Positions 12,864 through 23,949 of a DNA stretch of 64,000 nucleotides are shown one piece after another. The DNA comes from Enterobacter sp. 10-1. GTDB taxonomy: Bacteria; Pseudomonadota; Gammaproteobacteria; Enterobacterales; Enterobacteriaceae. The notes below the pieces were generated by a model. The model was not told the origin of the DNA. It saw nothing but the letters and a program-made list of their open reading frames with translations, and ran no database searches. Within the stretch, counting starts at the first letter, position 1, and each line of letters begins with the position of its first letter. The stretch is from the NCBI GenBank assembly GCA_002270295.1, contig NISF01000007.1:124540-188539 (forward strand), read 5' to 3'. The translations under genes and the position numbers were made by a program.

Positions 12864-14179
12864 CAGCCTAACTCCTTCGCCAGGCGGGTAAAGATATCCC
12901 CCCGTTGTTCGAAGTTTTTAAACTGATCGAGGCTGGCGCAGGCCGGTGACAGCAGCACCATATCGCCCGGCTTCAGCAGCGGCGCAATCTGACGCATCGC
13001 CTGCTCCATGGTTTCCGTCTGCGTCGCCGCCTCAGGGCGCAGCGCTGCCAGCTGCTCGCCGTCGCGACCGAAGCAGTAGAGGCGGATATTGTCGCCGGCC
13101 AGATAACGCTTCAGCGGGTCAAAATCAGCGGATTTGCCGTCACCGCCGAGCAGCAGATATAGCGTACCGTCCAGATGCAGACCGTTCAGCGCCGCTTCGG
13201 TGCTGCCAACGTTGGTGGCTTTGGAATCGTTAATCCAGCGCACGCCGTTATGATCCAGCGCCAGCTGGAAGCGGTGCGCCAGACCGGTAAACGTAGTCAG
13301 CGCCTTGAGGCTGCTGGCCCGCGGCAGGCCTGCGGCATCCGCCAGCGCCAGCGCCGCCAGGGCATTGCTGTAGTTATGCTGGCCGGTGATGTTCATCTCT
13401 TTGACGTTCAGGACTTTCTCACCTTTCACCCGCAGCCAGGTTTCTCCCTGCTGGCGGTTGAGGTGGTAGTCGCCGACGTCCACGCCAAAGCTGATGCAGC
13501 GGTCATCGGCGCCGCGCACCGGCATCGTCAATCCGTCATCAGCATTCACGATGCAGCTCTTCGCATTTTCATAAACGCGCAGTTTGGCCGCCCGATACTG
13601 CTGCAGGCCTAGCGGATAGCGGTCCATATGATCTTCGGTCACGTTGAGGATCGTCGCGGCAACCGCCCGCAGGCTGGAGGTGGTTTCCAGCTGGAAGCTG
13701 GAAAGTTCCAGAACATACAGTTCGCGTTCAGGGTCCAGCAGCATCAGGGCCGGCAGGCCAATATTGCCGCCGACGCCGACGTTTACGCCGGCCGCTTTCG
13801 CCATCTCACCCACAAGGGTGGTGACGGTGCTTTTACCGTTTGAGCCGGTAATGGCCACAACCGGCGCCTGCGCCTCGCGGCAGAACAGCTCGATATCGCC
13901 AACGATTTCCACGCCGGCATCCGCCGCCGCGCTCAGAGAGGGATGCGCCAGGGCGATACCAGGGCTTGCCACGATCAGATCGGCCGCCAGCAGCCAATCT
14001 TCGTTCAGGCCGCCAACGTAGCGCTCCACTCCTTCCGGCAGCTTATCCAGGCCTGAAGGCGCAGCGCGAGTATCCATGACGCGCGGCGTCACGCCGCGGG
14101 CCATGAAAAAGTCCACGCAAGACAGGCCGGTCATACCCAGCCCAATAATGACGACTTTCTTACCCTGATAATCTGCCAT
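12863..14179 (-). CDS. murD: MurD UDP-MurNAc-L-Ala D-glutamate ligase
   Basis: Adds D-Glu in the second Mur ligase step. 438 residues as in E. coli. N-terminal UDP-binding fold ([18 protein letters not shown]), P-loop [14 protein letters not shown] at about 111-124, Mg/ATP site ([12 protein letters not shown]), and C-terminal [17 protein letters not shown] that positions D-Glu. Two bases separate it from mraY. Confidence 0.98.
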   Translation of the reverse strand: MADYQGKKVVIIGLGMTGLSCVDFFMARGVTPRVMDTRAAPSGLDKLPEGVERYVGGLNEDWLLAADLIVASPGIALAHPSLSAAADAGVEIVGDIELFCREAQAPVVAITGSNGKSTVTTLVGEMAKAAGVNVGVGGNIGLPALMLLDPERELYVLELSSFQLETTSSLRAVAATILNVTEDHMDRYPLGLQQYRAAKLRVYENAKSCIVNADDGLTMPVRGADDRCISFGVDVGDYHLNRQQGETWLRVKGEKVLNVKEMNITGQHNYSNALAALALADAAGLPRASSLKALTTFTGLAHRFQLALDHNGVRWINDSKATNVGSTEAALNGLHLDGTLYLLLGGDGKSADFDPLKRYLAGDNIRLYCFGRDGEQLAALRPEAATQTETMEQAMRQIAPLLKPGDMVLLSPACASLDQFKNFEQRGDIFTRLAKELG

Positions 14180-14181
14180 GA

Positions 14182-15264
14182 TTAACGTACCTTCAGCGTC
14201 GCCAGGCCAATCAGCACCAGCATCAGCGAAATAATCCAGAAGCGCACGATCACGCGCGGTTCCGGCCAGCCTTTCAGTTCATAGTGGTGATGAATCGGCG
14301 CCATTCGGAAGATGCGCTGGCCGCGCAGCTTGAAGGAGCCGACCTGCAGAATGACCGACAGGGTCTCAACAACAAAAACGCCACCCATAATAACCAGCAG
14401 GAATTCCTGACGCAGCAGCACGGCAATGATGCCCAGCGCGCCGCCGAGGGCCAACGAACCCACGTCGCCCATAAAGACCTGAGCCGGATAGGTGTTAAAC
14501 CACAGGAAGCCAAGGCCCGCGCCAACAATTGCCGTACAGACGATAACCAGTTCGCCGGCATGACGCAGATAGGGAATATGCAGGTAGTTGGCGAAGTTCA
14601 TGTTGCCCGACGCCCACGCCACCAGCGCGAAACCGGCGGCAACAAATACGGTGGGCATAATCGCCAGACCGTCGAGGCCATCGGTGAGGTTAACCGCGTT
14701 GCCGGTACCGACAATCACAAAGTAGGCCAGCAGAATGTACAGCAGCCCCAGCTGCGGCATGATGTCTTTGAAGAACGGCACCACCAGCTGGGTGGCCGGC
14801 GTGTCTTTCCCGGCCATATACAGCGCAAAGGCAACCCCCAGCGCAATCACCGACATCCAGAAGTATTTCCAGCGGGCAATCAGGCCCTTGGTGTCTTTGC
14901 GTACCACCTTGCGATAGTCATCAACGAAGCCAATGATGCCGTAACCTATCAGCACCGTCAGAACGCACCAGACGTACGGGTTAGAGGGGTAAGCCCACAG
15001 CAGGACCGATACCACAATCGCGGTAAGGATCATGATCCCGCCCATGGTCGGCGTACCGCGTTTGCTGAAGTGAGATTGCGGACCGTCGTTGCGGACAACC
15101 TGGCCGAAAGCGAGTTTTTGCAGACGAGCGATCATACGCGGGCCCATCCACAAAGAGATGAACAGCGCGGTCAGCAGGCTGACGATGGCGCGAAACGTCA
15201 GGTAGGAAAAGACGTTAAAGCCTGAATAATATTTGACCAAATGTTCGGCCAGCCATACTAACAT
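14182..15264 (-). CDS. mraY: MraY phospho-MurNAc-pentapeptide translocase (lipid I synthase)
   Basis: Ten-TM polyprenyl-phosphate transferase that loads the MurNAc-pentapeptide onto undecaprenyl phosphate. 360 residues. The Mg-binding and catalytic aspartates are seen in GFVDDYRKV (about 113-121) and [10 protein letters not shown] (about 192-201), and the late [11 protein letters not shown] histidine cluster is present. Overlaps murF by 7 bases. Confidence 0.98.
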   Translation of the reverse strand: MLVWLAEHLVKYYSGFNVFSYLTFRAIVSLLTALFISLWMGPRMIARLQKLAFGQVVRNDGPQSHFSKRGTPTMGGIMILTAIVVSVLLWAYPSNPYVWCVLTVLIGYGIIGFVDDYRKVVRKDTKGLIARWKYFWMSVIALGVAFALYMAGKDTPATQLVVPFFKDIMPQLGLLYILLAYFVIVGTGNAVNLTDGLDGLAIMPTVFVAAGFALVAWASGNMNFANYLHIPYLRHAGELVIVCTAIVGAGLGFLWFNTYPAQVFMGDVGSLALGGALGIIAVLLRQEFLLVIMGGVFVVETLSVILQVGSFKLRGQRIFRMAPIHHHYELKGWPEPRVIVRFWIISLMLVLIGLATLKVR

Positions 15265-16616
15265 GTTCCATTCTCCTGTAATGCGCGTACTACCTCTTCC
15301 ATGGCGGCACTACGTGAACCCTTCACTAAAATGGTCAAAATTTTATGCTCTGCGATAAGCTCGCGCAGACGAGTCACCAGCGCGGATTTCTCGCTAAAGT
15401 GCTCGCCCACGCCGCTGGCGGAGCTGATATCAGCGCTCAGCGCGCCGACGCTCAGTACCCGATCGAGTCCTGCAATCTTCGCCGCTTCGCCAACCTGACG
15501 ATGGCAGGCGGCGCTTTCCGCGCCGAGCTCGGCCATATCGCCGACCACCAGCACCCGGTAGCCCGGCATTTCAGCCAGTACCTGCACCGCGGCGGTCATC
15601 GACCCGACGTTGGCGTTATAGGAATCATCAAGCAGCAGCTGATTTTCCGTAAGCCGGATCGGGAACAGGCGCCCAGGCACCGCGGTAAGCTGAGCCAGCC
15701 CGGCTTTCACCGCGGCTAAATCAGCGCCGACCGCCATTGCCAGCGAGGCTGCGGCCAGCGCGTTGGCGATATTATGGCGGCCCGGCAGCGGCAGCAGAAC
15801 ATCCACGCTCCCCGTTGGGGTTTGCAGGGTAAATTCCGTACCGTGGCTGGTGACATGAATATTGGTCGCCGTAAAGTCGCTGTTCGCGGCGTTTGGCGAG
15901 AAGCGCCAAACCTTACGATCGCCAATGACGCTCTGCCAGTTCAGCCAGTCGTTATTGTCGGCGTTGAGAATGGCGATGCCGTTTGCCGGCAGGCCGGTAA
16001 AGATTTCGCCTTTCGCTTTCGCCACGCCCGCCAGCGAGCCGAAACCCTCAAGATGCGCGGCGGCCAGGTTGTTCACCAGCGCGGCTTTCGGACGCGTCAG
16101 ATTAACGGTCCAGGCAATTTCGCCCTGGTGGTTGGCGCCCAGCTCAATCACCGCATACCGGTGCTCATGAGTCAGACGCAGCAGCGTCATCGGCACGCCA
16201 ATATCGTTATTCAGGTTGCCGGCGGTATACAGCGTGGTGCCGCACTGTCCGAGGATCGCCGCGGTCATCTCTTTCACCGAGGTTTTTCCGGAGGAGCCGG
16301 TCAGCGCGACCACGCGCGCCGGTACCTGCTGGCGAACCCACGCGGCCAGCTCACCGAAAGCCAGGCGAGTATCTTTCACCACCACCTGGGGTAAATCGCA
16401 CTCCAGCCTGCGGCTGACCAGCAGCGCGCCGGCACCCGCCTGTTTTGCCTGCGCAGCAAAGTCGTGAGCGTCGAAGCGCTCGCCTTTGAGGGCTACAAAC
16501 AGGCAGCCCGCCGTTATTTTGCGGGTATCCGATGTGACCTCATCAATGGCCAGATCGCTACCGTGCAGTTCGCCGCTGGCGATGTCGGCAAGCTGAGTGA
16601 GCGTAAAGCGAATCAT
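15258..16616 (-). CDS. murF: MurF UDP-MurNAc-tripeptide D-Ala-D-Ala ligase
   Basis: Last cytoplasmic ligase: attaches the D-Ala-D-Ala made by DdlB. 452 residues as in E. coli. P-loop [12 protein letters not shown] at about 106-117, [10 protein letters not shown], and the C-terminal VVGDMAELG motif are clear. Overlaps murE by 4 bases and mraY by 7. Confidence 0.98.
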   Translation of the reverse strand: MIRFTLTQLADIASGELHGSDLAIDEVTSDTRKITAGCLFVALKGERFDAHDFAAQAKQAGAGALLVSRRLECDLPQVVVKDTRLAFGELAAWVRQQVPARVVALTGSSGKTSVKEMTAAILGQCGTTLYTAGNLNNDIGVPMTLLRLTHEHRYAVIELGANHQGEIAWTVNLTRPKAALVNNLAAAHLEGFGSLAGVAKAKGEIFTGLPANGIAILNADNNDWLNWQSVIGDRKVWRFSPNAANSDFTATNIHVTSHGTEFTLQTPTGSVDVLLPLPGRHNIANALAAASLAMAVGADLAAVKAGLAQLTAVPGRLFPIRLTENQLLLDDSYNANVGSMTAAVQVLAEMPGYRVLVVGDMAELGAESAACHRQVGEAAKIAGLDRVLSVGALSADISSASGVGEHFSEKSALVTRLRELIAEHKILTILVKGSRSAAMEEVVRALQENGTC

Positions 16617-18100
16617 GCTACCGTCCCCAGTAAGCGCGCGACGGTAACGCGATCGGAGTAGTCCAGGCGGCGGTTGCCGACAATCTGGTAATCCTCGTGG
16701 CCTTTACCCGCGACCAGCACCACGTCGCCCTCTTTCGCCTGCATAACGGCATTGGTCACCGCTTCCGCCCGACCTTCCATCACCTTCGCGTACCCGGCAT
16801 CAAGCATGCCGGCCAGGATATCGTTGATAATGGCGCGAGGCTCTTCGGTACGCGGGTTATCATCAGTGACAACGGCGATATCGGCGAACTCTTCGGCGAT
16901 AGCGCCCATCAGCGGACGTTTGCCCTTATCGCGATCGCCGCCGCAGCCAAATACGCACCACAGCTTGCCGTTGCAGTGCAGACGCGCGGCCTGCAGCGCT
17001 TTTTCAAGCGCATCAGGCGTATGAGCGTAATCCACCACCACGGTCGCTTTACCCGGCGCGCTAAAGACTTCCATGCGCCCGCAAACCGGCTGCAGACGAG
17101 AGGCCGTTTTCAGCAGCTCGGCCAGCGGATAGCCCAGCGCCAGCAGCGTAGCCAGCGCCAGCAGCAGATTGCTGACGTTAAAGGCGCCCATCAGGCGACT
17201 TTCGACTTCGCCCTTGCCCCAGCTGGAGTCAAACTGAATGGTCGCCCCGCTGTCGTGATAGCTCACCGCGGTTGCCTTCAGCCAGCGGCCGTGGCAGTTC
17301 GGATTAATATGGTCTTCCATCGATACCGCAACCGCATCCGGCAGCTTCGCCAGCCAGCGGCGGCCCACTTCATCATCGGCGTTGACGATCGCCTGACCGC
17401 AGTGGTGGGTGGAGTAGAGCAGCCATTTTGCCGCTTCGTAATGCGCCATATCACCGTGATAGTCCAGGTGATCGCGGCTCAGGTTGGTAAAGACCGAGGC
17501 GGCAAACTGCAGCGCGGCTACGCGGTGCTGCACCAGGCCGTGAGAAGAAACTTCCATCGCCGCCAGCGTCGCCCCCTGCCCTGCCAGACCGGACAGCACG
17601 TGCTGGACGTCTACCGCAGAGCCGGTGGTGTTTTCCGTCGGGATAACCTTGTCCAGCAGGCCGTTGCCTACCGTACCCATGACCGCGCTGGTTTCGCCGA
17701 GCAGCTTGCCCCACTGCGCCAGTAGCTGAGTGGTGGTGGTTTTGCCGTTGGTCCCGGTTACGCCGATCAGGCGCAGCTGCTGCGAAGGCTGATGGTAAAA
17801 ACGCCCGGCCAGCGCCGACAGGCGCTCGTTGAGCTGGCTAAGATAAATGACCGGCACGCCGTGCATTTCACGGATTTCACCGTCGCCAGCCTCATCTTTG
17901 GCCTCAGCTATAATGGCAGCAACACCTTGCGCTATCGCCTGCGGGATATAACGACGCCCGTCCGCCTGATGACCTAATACCGCGATAAAGAGATCCCCGG
18001 AAGCAGCCACCCGGCTGTCCAGCGTCATCTCTCGCAGAATTCGCTCCGGCGCATTTGGCACCCACGGAGCGAGAAGGTCGCGCAAATTACGATCTGCCAC
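16613..18100 (-). CDS. murE: MurE UDP-MurNAc-L-Ala-D-Glu meso-diaminopimelate ligase
   Basis: Adds the third residue of the stem peptide. 495 residues. P-loop [11 protein letters not shown] at about 116-126, the carbamylated lysine region, and the DNPRTEEP motif (about 414-421), which is the specificity signature for meso-diaminopimelate rather than lysine, as expected for a Gram-negative. Overlaps ftsI by 14 bases. Confidence 0.98.
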   Translation of the reverse strand: MADRNLRDLLAPWVPNAPERILREMTLDSRVAASGDLFIAVLGHQADGRRYIPQAIAQGVAAIIAEAKDEAGDGEIREMHGVPVIYLSQLNERLSALAGRFYHQPSQQLRLIGVTGTNGKTTTTQLLAQWGKLLGETSAVMGTVGNGLLDKVIPTENTTGSAVDVQHVLSGLAGQGATLAAMEVSSHGLVQHRVAALQFAASVFTNLSRDHLDYHGDMAHYEAAKWLLYSTHHCGQAIVNADDEVGRRWLAKLPDAVAVSMEDHINPNCHGRWLKATAVSYHDSGATIQFDSSWGKGEVESRLMGAFNVSNLLLALATLLALGYPLAELLKTASRLQPVCGRMEVFSAPGKATVVVDYAHTPDALEKALQAARLHCNGKLWCVFGCGGDRDKGKRPLMGAIAEEFADIAVVTDDNPRTEEPRAIINDILAGMLDAGYAKVMEGRAEAVTNAVMQAKEGDVVLVAGKGHEDYQIVGNRRLDYSDRVTVARLLGTVA

Positions 18101-19853
18101 CTGTTCCCTCGCCTTGATTAATCACAAATTCACTTTTTTCGCCCGTTGCCAGCGCATCCGGTTCGATGTTCATGGTGCGCAGAACGCCGCCCATGATGGC
18201 ACCGAAGACCGGCGCGGAAACGGCGCCGCCGTAGTATTTACCCGCCTGCGGGTCGTTGATCACCACCACCAGCGCGAAACGCGGGTGGCTGGCGGGCGCA
18301 ACGCCTGCGGTGTAAGCAATATATTTATTGATGTAGCGGCCGTCCGGCCCTACTTTTTTCGCCGTACCGGTTTTGATCGCGATGCGATAGCCCTTAATCG
18401 CCGCCTTCACGCCGCCGCCGCCCGGCAGCGCCACGCTTTCCATCATGTGCACCACGGTACGAACGAGAGGTTCCGGGAAGACTCGCTCGCCCGGAACCGG
18501 TGGATCAACTTTAGTAATCGACAGCGGGCGATAAACGCCGTAGCTGCCGATCGTTGCGTAGACTCGCGCTAACTGTAACGGAGTTACCATTAGCCCATAG
18601 CCGAAAGAAAAGGTGGCCCTCTCTATGTCAGACCACCGTTGTTTTTGAGGGTATAAGCCACTGCGTTCTCCGACCAACCCCAAATTGGTCGCTTTTCCGA
18701 GCCCAAAACGTGAGTAAGTATCTACTAACGCTGAGGACGGCATCGCTAACGCCAGCTTGGAAACACCGACGTTACTCGACTTCTGTAGTACCCCGGTCAG
18801 GGTCAATTCGCTATAGCGCGCCACGTCTTTAATTTCGTGGCCGTTAATACGGTAAGGAATGGTGTTCAGCACGGTATTTTCATTGACGATCCCGCGCTGT
18901 AGCGCCGTCATCACCACCATCGGCTTCACCGTTGAACCCGGTTCGAAGACGTCGGTGATGGCGCGGTTACGCATGATATCTTTTGCCGTGCCGGAGAAAT
19001 TATTCGGGTTGTAGGACGGGCTGTTGGCCATCGCCAGCACTTCGCCGGTGCTGACATCAACCAGCACCGCGCTTCCCGACTCCGCCTTGTTAAACGCCAC
19101 CGCATTGTTGAGTTCGCGATAAACCAGCGCCTGCAGGCGCTCGTCGATGCTCAGCGCGAGGTTATGCGCGGCCTGGCTGTCGGTGGAAGAGATATCCTCG
19201 ATGACGCGGCCATAGCGGTCTTTACGCACGATACGCTCGCCGGGCTGGCCGGTAAGCCACTTGTCAAAGCTCTTCTCAACGCCCTCAATACCCTGGCTAT
19301 CGACGTTGGTAAAACCGATAAGGTGAGAGGTGACTTCGCCTGACGGGTAGTAACGGCGCGACTCTTCGCGCAGGTGGATCCCCGGCAGCTTAAGCTTCCT
19401 GATGTAATCGGCCATATCAGGATTGACCTGGCGAGCCAGATAGATAAAGCGCATCCGCGGGTTGGTATTGATGCGCGACGCCAGCTGATCCAGCGGCATA
19501 TTCAGCGCGTCCGCCAGCGCTTTCCAGCGATTGTCGAGAGTGACGCCGCCGGCATCGTGCAGCTCTTTCGGATCGGCCCAGATAGCCTTCACCGGCACGC
19601 TCACCGCCAGCGGGCGGCCCGAGCGGTCGGTAATCATCCCGCGCGCGGTAGACACTTCCTGTACGCGCAGGGAGCGCATATCGCCCTGACGCACCAGCAT
19701 GTCCGGACTGATAACCTGGAGCCACGCCACGCGGCCCAGCAGGAAAGTCAGAGCCAGCAGAATACAGCCGCACAGCAACGCAAAACGCCAACTGATAAAG
19801 TTGGCCTGTTCTTCCTGACGTTTTGGTCTTGGCGTTTTCGGCGCTGCTTTCAT
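18087..19853 (-). CDS. ftsI: FtsI (PBP3) septal transpeptidase
   Basis: Class B penicillin-binding protein that cross-links septal peptidoglycan with FtsW. The start [13 protein letters not shown] (ATG at 19853) is chosen: it gives 588 residues, the E. coli length, and has AAGGAT upstream. An in-frame TTG three codons earlier is too near the Shine-Dalgarno. One membrane helix ([21 protein letters not shown], about 22-42), pedestal domain, then the transpeptidase motifs STVK (Ser at about 307), SSN and KTGT (about 494). No PBP3 insertion of the kind linked to beta-lactam resistance is evident. Confidence 0.97.
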   Translation of the reverse strand: MKAAPKTPRPKRQEEQANFISWRFALLCGCILLALTFLLGRVAWLQVISPDMLVRQGDMRSLRVQEVSTARGMITDRSGRPLAVSVPVKAIWADPKELHDAGGVTLDNRWKALADALNMPLDQLASRINTNPRMRFIYLARQVNPDMADYIRKLKLPGIHLREESRRYYPSGEVTSHLIGFTNVDSQGIEGVEKSFDKWLTGQPGERIVRKDRYGRVIEDISSTDSQAAHNLALSIDERLQALVYRELNNAVAFNKAESGSAVLVDVSTGEVLAMANSPSYNPNNFSGTAKDIMRNRAITDVFEPGSTVKPMVVMTALQRGIVNENTVLNTIPYRINGHEIKDVARYSELTLTGVLQKSSNVGVSKLALAMPSSALVDTYSRFGLGKATNLGLVGERSGLYPQKQRWSDIERATFSFGYGLMVTPLQLARVYATIGSYGVYRPLSITKVDPPVPGERVFPEPLVRTVVHMMESVALPGGGGVKAAIKGYRIAIKTGTAKKVGPDGRYINKYIAYTAGVAPASHPRFALVVVINDPQAGKYYGGAVSAPVFGAIMGGVLRTMNIEPDALATGEKSEFVINQGEGTGGRS

Positions 19854-19868
19854 GCGTCGCAATAATCC

Positions 19869-20234
19869 TTATTTTTGTACAACGATATTTTCTTGTGATG
19901 GATCGACATGTTGCATCTGCAACTTCTCGGTCGCGATCCGCTCAACCCGACTGTGATCGCCCAAGGCGTTCTCTTCGAGGATCAGGTTGCGCCATTCAAT
20001 ATCCAGCGCATCACGTTCCAGAACCAGCTGTTCGCGCTGGGCGGTTAACAAACGGGTATGGTGCGCCGTCGTGACCACCGTAATTGCCGTAATGATGATG
20101 CAAATGAACAGACAGAGTGGCAGCTTCCCAAACCGCAGAAGATCGTCCCCGATAACGCCAGGCAAGGCATGGCGCTCGTTGCTTCCTAACGATCCTTTAA
20201 CTTTGCTTAAGGCTTCTGTCACTCTGCCGATCAT
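19869..20234 (-). CDS. ftsL: FtsL divisome protein
   Basis: Small bitopic protein that forms the FtsQLB complex and activates FtsWI. 121 residues, as in E. coli. Cytoplasmic N-terminus, one membrane helix ([17 protein letters not shown], about 38-54), then a periplasmic coiled coil with leucines in heptad spacing ([20 protein letters not shown]). Overlaps rsmH by 4 bases and ends 15 bases before ftsI. Confidence 0.98.
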   Translation of the reverse strand: MIGRVTEALSKVKGSLGSNERHALPGVIGDDLLRFGKLPLCLFICIIITAITVVTTAHHTRLLTAQREQLVLERDALDIEWRNLILEENALGDHSRVERIATEKLQMQHVDPSQENIVVQK

Positions 20235-21172
20235 GCGTTCGTCCTCTCTGCAATGCGCAGAACTGAACTACGGGCGCGTGGATTCTCTGCCACCTCTTCT
20301 TCGCCCGGCATCAACTTGCCTAATGCTCGCAGCTCACGGCCGCCCAGTTTACTAAGCTGCTCTTCAGTCATCGGTAGCCCTGCCGGAACCTGCGGACCGC
20401 GGCTTTGCTCACGCATAAAGCGCTTCACAATACGGTCTTCCAGCGAGTGGAAACTGATGATAGAAAGCCGCCCGCCCGGGGCCAGCACGCTGAGCGAGCT
20501 TTTTAGCGCCTGCTCTATCTCCTCCAGTTCACTGTTCACCCAAATGCGCACCGCCTGGAAGGTACGGGTCGCGGGATGTTTGAATTTATCCTTCACCGGA
20601 GTCGCCGCCGTCACCACTTCCGCCAGCTCTTTCGTGCGGGTCATGGGCTCAACGCGGTTGCGCTCAACGATGGCGCGCGCGATGCGCTTACCGAAGCGCT
20701 CTTCGCCAAAGGTTTTAATAACCCAGGCGATATCGGCCTCTTCGGCCGTCTGCAGCCATTCGGCGGCCGACTGGCCGCGCGTCGGATCCATGCGCATATC
20801 CAGCGGGCCGTCGCGCATAAACGAGAAGCCGCGTTCCGCGTCATCAAGCTGAGGTGACGAGACGCCAAGATCGAGAAGAATACCGTCGATCTTGCCCGTC
20901 AGTTCGCGCTCACTAACATAATCTGCAAGCGCAGAAAAAGGTCCATGTACGATGGAAAAACGGGGGTCATCGATGGTCTTCGCCACGGCGATCGCCTGCG
21001 GATCGCGATCGATTGCCAGCAGGCGGCCTTCCGCTCCCAGCCGGGAGAGGATCAGGCGCGAGTGACCACCGCGACCAAAAGTGCCATCAATGTAGATACC
21101 ATCCGGGCGAATATTCAGGCCGTTAACGGCTTCATCCAGAAGTACCGAAGTATGTTTAAAATTTTCCATCAT
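20231..21172 (-). CDS. rsmH: RsmH 16S rRNA (cytosine-1402-N4) methyltransferase
   Basis: SAM-dependent methylation of C1402 in the ribosomal decoding centre. The start [12 protein letters not shown] (ATG at 21172) is chosen: it follows the mraZ stop by one base and gives 313 residues, the E. coli length. The SAM-binding [14 protein letters not shown] at about 34-47 and [11 protein letters not shown] are visible, together with the [14 protein letters not shown] motif near the C-terminus. Confidence 0.98.
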   Translation of the reverse strand: MMENFKHTSVLLDEAVNGLNIRPDGIYIDGTFGRGGHSRLILSRLGAEGRLLAIDRDPQAIAVAKTIDDPRFSIVHGPFSALADYVSERELTGKIDGILLDLGVSSPQLDDAERGFSFMRDGPLDMRMDPTRGQSAAEWLQTAEEADIAWVIKTFGEERFGKRIARAIVERNRVEPMTRTKELAEVVTAATPVKDKFKHPATRTFQAVRIWVNSELEEIEQALKSSLSVLAPGGRLSIISFHSLEDRIVKRFMREQSRGPQVPAGLPMTEEQLSKLGGRELRALGKLMPGEEEVAENPRARSSVLRIAERTNA

Positions 21173-21173
21173 T

Positions 21174-21632
21174 TTATAAAGACAAATCCTGCAGTCGCTC
21201 CGGCAGTTCCCCGGTTGCGGACTGCTCAGCGTCGATATCTTCCTTGACCCGTTGATACCAGGTCGTTTCATCCCACAGCTCAAACTTATTGAACTGCCCG
21301 ACCAGCATCACTTCTTTTGTCAGCCCGGCATGCTGCCGTAACACCGGTGCGATCAATAGCCGCCCGGCATTATCCATCTGACATTCGCTGGCATGTCCCA
21401 GAAGCAGACGCTGTACGCGCCGCTCAGCGGGATTCATGCTCGATAAACGCGACAATTTTTGCTCGATGATTTCCCATTCAGGCAAGGGGTAAAGCAGCAG
21501 GCACGGGTGATGAATGTCAATGGTGCAAACCAATTGACCGGAAGCGCTCTCAATCAGCCCGTCGCGGTAACGCGTCGGTACGGCCAGACGGCCTTTGCTG
21601 TCGAGATTGACTAACGTTGCCCCACGGAACAT
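21174..21632 (-). CDS. mraZ: MraZ transcriptional regulator of the dcw cluster
   Basis: DNA-binding repressor with two AbrB-like MraZ/SpoVT domains, first gene of the cluster. In E. coli it represses its own operon. The start [15 protein letters not shown] (ATG at 21632) yields 152 residues as in E. coli. The two DXXXR-type motifs ([15 protein letters not shown], and [15 protein letters not shown]) are present. Three direct repeats that it should bind lie just upstream at 21651-21675. Confidence 0.97.
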   Translation of the reverse strand: MFRGATLVNLDSKGRLAVPTRYRDGLIESASGQLVCTIDIHHPCLLLYPLPEWEIIEQKLSRLSSMNPAERRVQRLLLGHASECQMDNAGRLLIAPVLRQHAGLTKEVMLVGQFNKFELWDETTWYQRVKEDIDAEQSATGELPERLQDLSL

Positions 21633-21650
21633 GCCAGCCTCACCCCTTTT

Positions 21651-21675
21651 CGCCACTTTACCCCACAAATTCCCA
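21651..21675 (-). promoter_or_regulatory. MraZ operator: three TGGNN repeats
   Basis: On the minus strand TGGGA, TGGGG and TGGCG occur at exact 10-bp intervals (21671-21675, 21661-21665, 21651-21655), with 5-bp spacers. This is the TGGGN-N5 array bound by MraZ in E. coli. The third copy is imperfect. The array sits just downstream of the mra -10 element, so binding would block the initiating polymerase. Confidence 0.85.
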
Positions 21676-21683
21676 CCAGAAGG

Positions 21684-21713
21684 AGTTTACGGAGCGGAGG
21701 AAAAGCTTGTCAA
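21684..21713 (-). promoter_or_regulatory. mra promoter (main dcw promoter)
   Basis: Minus-strand TTGACA (21708-21713) and TAAACT (21684-21689) are separated by 18 bp. The -35 is a perfect consensus. Initiation near 21677 would place the MraZ repeats in the first transcribed bases. This corresponds to the strong Pmra promoter of E. coli. Confidence 0.85.
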
Positions 21714-22206
21714 GCCAGCACGAATACCAACGAAGCTTAAAAACCCATTATTTGCAGCCGATATTAGGCCTGATGATAAAATCATCAACAAACGAGGCAA
21801 ATTAACGTCATGAATACGTGTAAGAAAACAACCAACAAATTCGTAACAGTTAAAAGCAACAAAATATCTTCGGCGGGAAAATATAAAGTGTCAGTTTGCG
21901 ACGCGAGCGGCATTTTAGGCGATTCTGATGCCCGTTAACAGTGCCGGTTGTCACCGGAGAGGCTCTCTTGTCGCGGGGTGGAGAAGATTGTGGGTATTGT
22001 TTGCGATAAAATGAGTGTTAATTCAGCGATTAACTTAGTGAATGTAACAAAATAATACAAATATCGGCGGGGACATCTTTTCTTATACCCAGCAGATGCA
22101 AGAAAGGCCCTGCTCCAGAATAAAACAAAATAATACGTAAAGAAGTTTAGGGATTTGTCTGAAAGATATTCAGTTTTGCATTTTTAAGGCAATTTGTATG
22201 GATTAT
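21714..22206. other. Gene-free stretch between mraZ promoter and cra
   Basis: About 490 bases that are visibly more A+T-rich than the neighbouring genes. Apart from the mra promoter at its left edge and hairpins beyond its right edge, I see no convincing gene. A 42-codon plus-strand reading frame at 21809-21937 has no Shine-Dalgarno and is not called. Confidence 0.6.
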
Positions 22207-22263
22207 CGCCAGACGCGCGTCCGTCTGGCGAGCGGTAGAATTATCCCGGCAGCCTCCTGCCGG
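22207..22263 (-). terminator. Two hairpins downstream of cra
   Basis: CCGGCAG-CCTC-CTGCCGG (22246-22263) starts 7 bases after the cra stop. A second stem, CGCCAGACG/CGTCTGGCG with a 6-base loop (22207-22230), follows. Neither has a long T tract on the minus strand, so these are more likely 3'-end-protecting or weak terminator structures than a strong intrinsic terminator. Confidence 0.45.
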
Positions 22264-22269
22264 AAATAT

Positions 22270-23274
22270 TCAACGACGGTTCAGGCTCCCGCGGCGATAC
22301 AAATTCCGGCGAATCCGGCTTAGGCCAGGCTTTGGCTTGCGCGGTTCGTCGAGGCTGGCGAGGACAATCTCCAGCACGCGTTCGGCAACATCGCGGTGGC
22401 GTTGGGCCACTGCCAGCACCGGACACTGGAGGAAATCCAGCAGTTCGTTATCGCCGAAAGTCGCAATCGCCAGCTCGGATGGCAGCTTGCCTTCACGACG
22501 CAACGTCACGTCCATCACGCCCTGCAGCAGCGGGAACGAGGTGGTAAACAGCGCCTGCGGCATCGGATTCGTTTCCAGCCACTTCTCGAACAGCTGAGCC
22601 GCCGCTTCGCGCTCGTAGCTGTTAGCGTAGAGGTACTGCACCTCACGCGGATCGTCCTGCCACGCGGTCCGGAAGCCCTGCTCGCGCAGGAAGCTCACCG
22701 ACAGCTCCGGCAGAGCGCCAAGATACAGCACGCTGTCGCCAGGGAATTTACGCAGCTCGGCGCCCAGCATTTCCGCATCGTCCCGATCGGCGCCCACGAC
22801 GCTGGTGAAGTGTTCACGATCGAGCGCGCGATCGAGCGCAACAATCGGGAAAGGATCGTTGGCCCAGCGCTGATAGAACGGGTGCTCAGGCGGTAATGAG
22901 GTCGAAACGATAATGGCATCGACCTGGCGCTGCAGCAGATGCTCAATGCAGCGCATCTCGTTATCTGGCTGATCTTCCGAACAGGCGATCAGCAGCTGAT
23001 AGCCGCGCTGACGCGCCTGACGCTCCAGGTAGTTAGCAATGCGGGTATAGCTGGTGTTTTCCAGATCCGGAATGACCAGACCAATAGAACGCGTGCGTCC
23101 TGCACGCAGGCCGGCAGCGACCGCATTCGGGTGATAGTTGTGTTCACGAACCACAGCCATCACCTTTTCGACCGTTTTATCACTCACGCGGTACTGCTTC
23201 GCTTTACCGTTAATCACATAGCTAGCGGTGGTTCGCGAGACACCGGCCAGCCGGGCGATTTCATCCAGTTTCAC
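22270..23274 (-). CDS. cra: Cra (FruR) catabolite repressor/activator
   Basis: LacI-family regulator of carbon flow, released from DNA by fructose-1-phosphate or related sugar phosphates. 334 residues, starting at GTG as in E. coli ([11 protein letters not shown]). Helix-turn-helix at 1-24 ([15 protein letters not shown]), hinge [19 protein letters not shown], then a periplasmic-binding-like effector domain. A short upstream reading frame (23271-23306) ends on the cra start codon (see findings). Confidence 0.97.
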   Translation of the reverse strand: MKLDEIARLAGVSRTTASYVINGKAKQYRVSDKTVEKVMAVVREHNYHPNAVAAGLRAGRTRSIGLVIPDLENTSYTRIANYLERQARQRGYQLLIACSEDQPDNEMRCIEHLLQRQVDAIIVSTSLPPEHPFYQRWANDPFPIVALDRALDREHFTSVVGADRDDAEMLGAELRKFPGDSVLYLGALPELSVSFLREQGFRTAWQDDPREVQYLYANSYEREAAAQLFEKWLETNPMPQALFTTSFPLLQGVMDVTLRREGKLPSELAIATFGDNELLDFLQCPVLAVAQRHRDVAERVLEIVLASLDEPRKPKPGLSRIRRNLYRRGSLNRR

Positions 23275-23401
23275 AATTGCCCCTTGGGTAATTTAGTACA
23301 GAACATAACCTTTCTTCAGGTATGGATTCATTTTCATAACATCTAAACGCAGAACAGTTAGCACAGCAACCGGTTTTATCTCCAGTTCCTACCGATTTCG
23401 C

Positions 23402-23438
23402 AAAAAAATAGCCCGACAGTTTGTGCCGGGCTATTTTT
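23402..23438 (-). terminator. ilvIH terminator
   Basis: A perfect 12-bp stem, AAAAATAGCCCG/CGGGCTATTTTT, with an 11-base loop starts 18 bases after the ilvH stop. On the minus strand it is followed by a T tract. A-rich and T-rich sides make it potentially bidirectional. Confidence 0.9.
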
Positions 23439-23455
23439 ACGTCATTTTCAGCGAC

Positions 23456-23947
23456 TCAGCGCATTATTTTATCGCCGCGCGACAGGCCAACGACGCCAGA
23501 GCGAGCAACTTCAACTATTCTCGCGACGTCACGCAGCGAGGCGATGAATGCATCCAGCTTATCGCTGGTGCCAACCAGCTGAACGGTGTAGATAGACGGG
23601 GTGACATCAATAATCTGCCCGCGGAAGATCTCGGTGTTGCGCTTGACCTCTTCGCGGCCAAAGCCGCTGGCCTGCACCTTCACCAGCATAATCTCGCGCT
23701 CAACGTGCGAGTTTTGTCCAAGCTCGCTGACCCGCAGCACGTCCACCAGCTTATGCAGCTGCTTCTCGATCTGCTCAATCGCTTTCTCATCACCCACGGT
23801 CTGAATCGTCATCCGCGAGAGCGTCGGGTCGTCTGTAGGTGCCACCGTCAGGCTTTCAATGTTATACCCACGCTGCGCAAAGAGACCAATAACGCGCGAT
23901 AAGGCGCCCGATTCGTTTTCCAGTAATACCGATAATATCCGGCGCAT
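23456..23947 (-). CDS. ilvH: IlvH acetolactate synthase III regulatory subunit
   Basis: Small subunit that confers valine feedback inhibition on IlvI. The start [13 protein letters not shown] (ATG 23947), two bases after the ilvI stop, gives 163 residues as in E. coli. An ACT domain fills the first half ([23 protein letters not shown], about 13-35). G14 and neighbouring valine-site residues are intact, so the enzyme should be valine-sensitive. Confidence 0.98.
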   Translation of the reverse strand: MRRILSVLLENESGALSRVIGLFAQRGYNIESLTVAPTDDPTLSRMTIQTVGDEKAIEQIEKQLHKLVDVLRVSELGQNSHVEREIMLVKVQASGFGREEVKRNTEIFRGQIIDVTPSIYTVQLVGTSDKLDAFIASLRDVARIVEVARSGVVGLSRGDKIMR

Positions 23948-23949
23948 AA

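Noticed and set aside
18087..19853. Possible PBP3 resistance insertion in ftsI
   Set aside because: Length (588) and the sequence around the transpeptidase motifs agree with the normal E. coli protein. No insertion is seen.
21809..21937. A 42-codon plus-strand frame (MNTCKKTTNKF...) in the cra-mraZ gap
   Set aside because: No Shine-Dalgarno sequence, no recognised family, and it lies in A+T-rich non-coding DNA upstream of the mra promoter. Kept only as a possibility.
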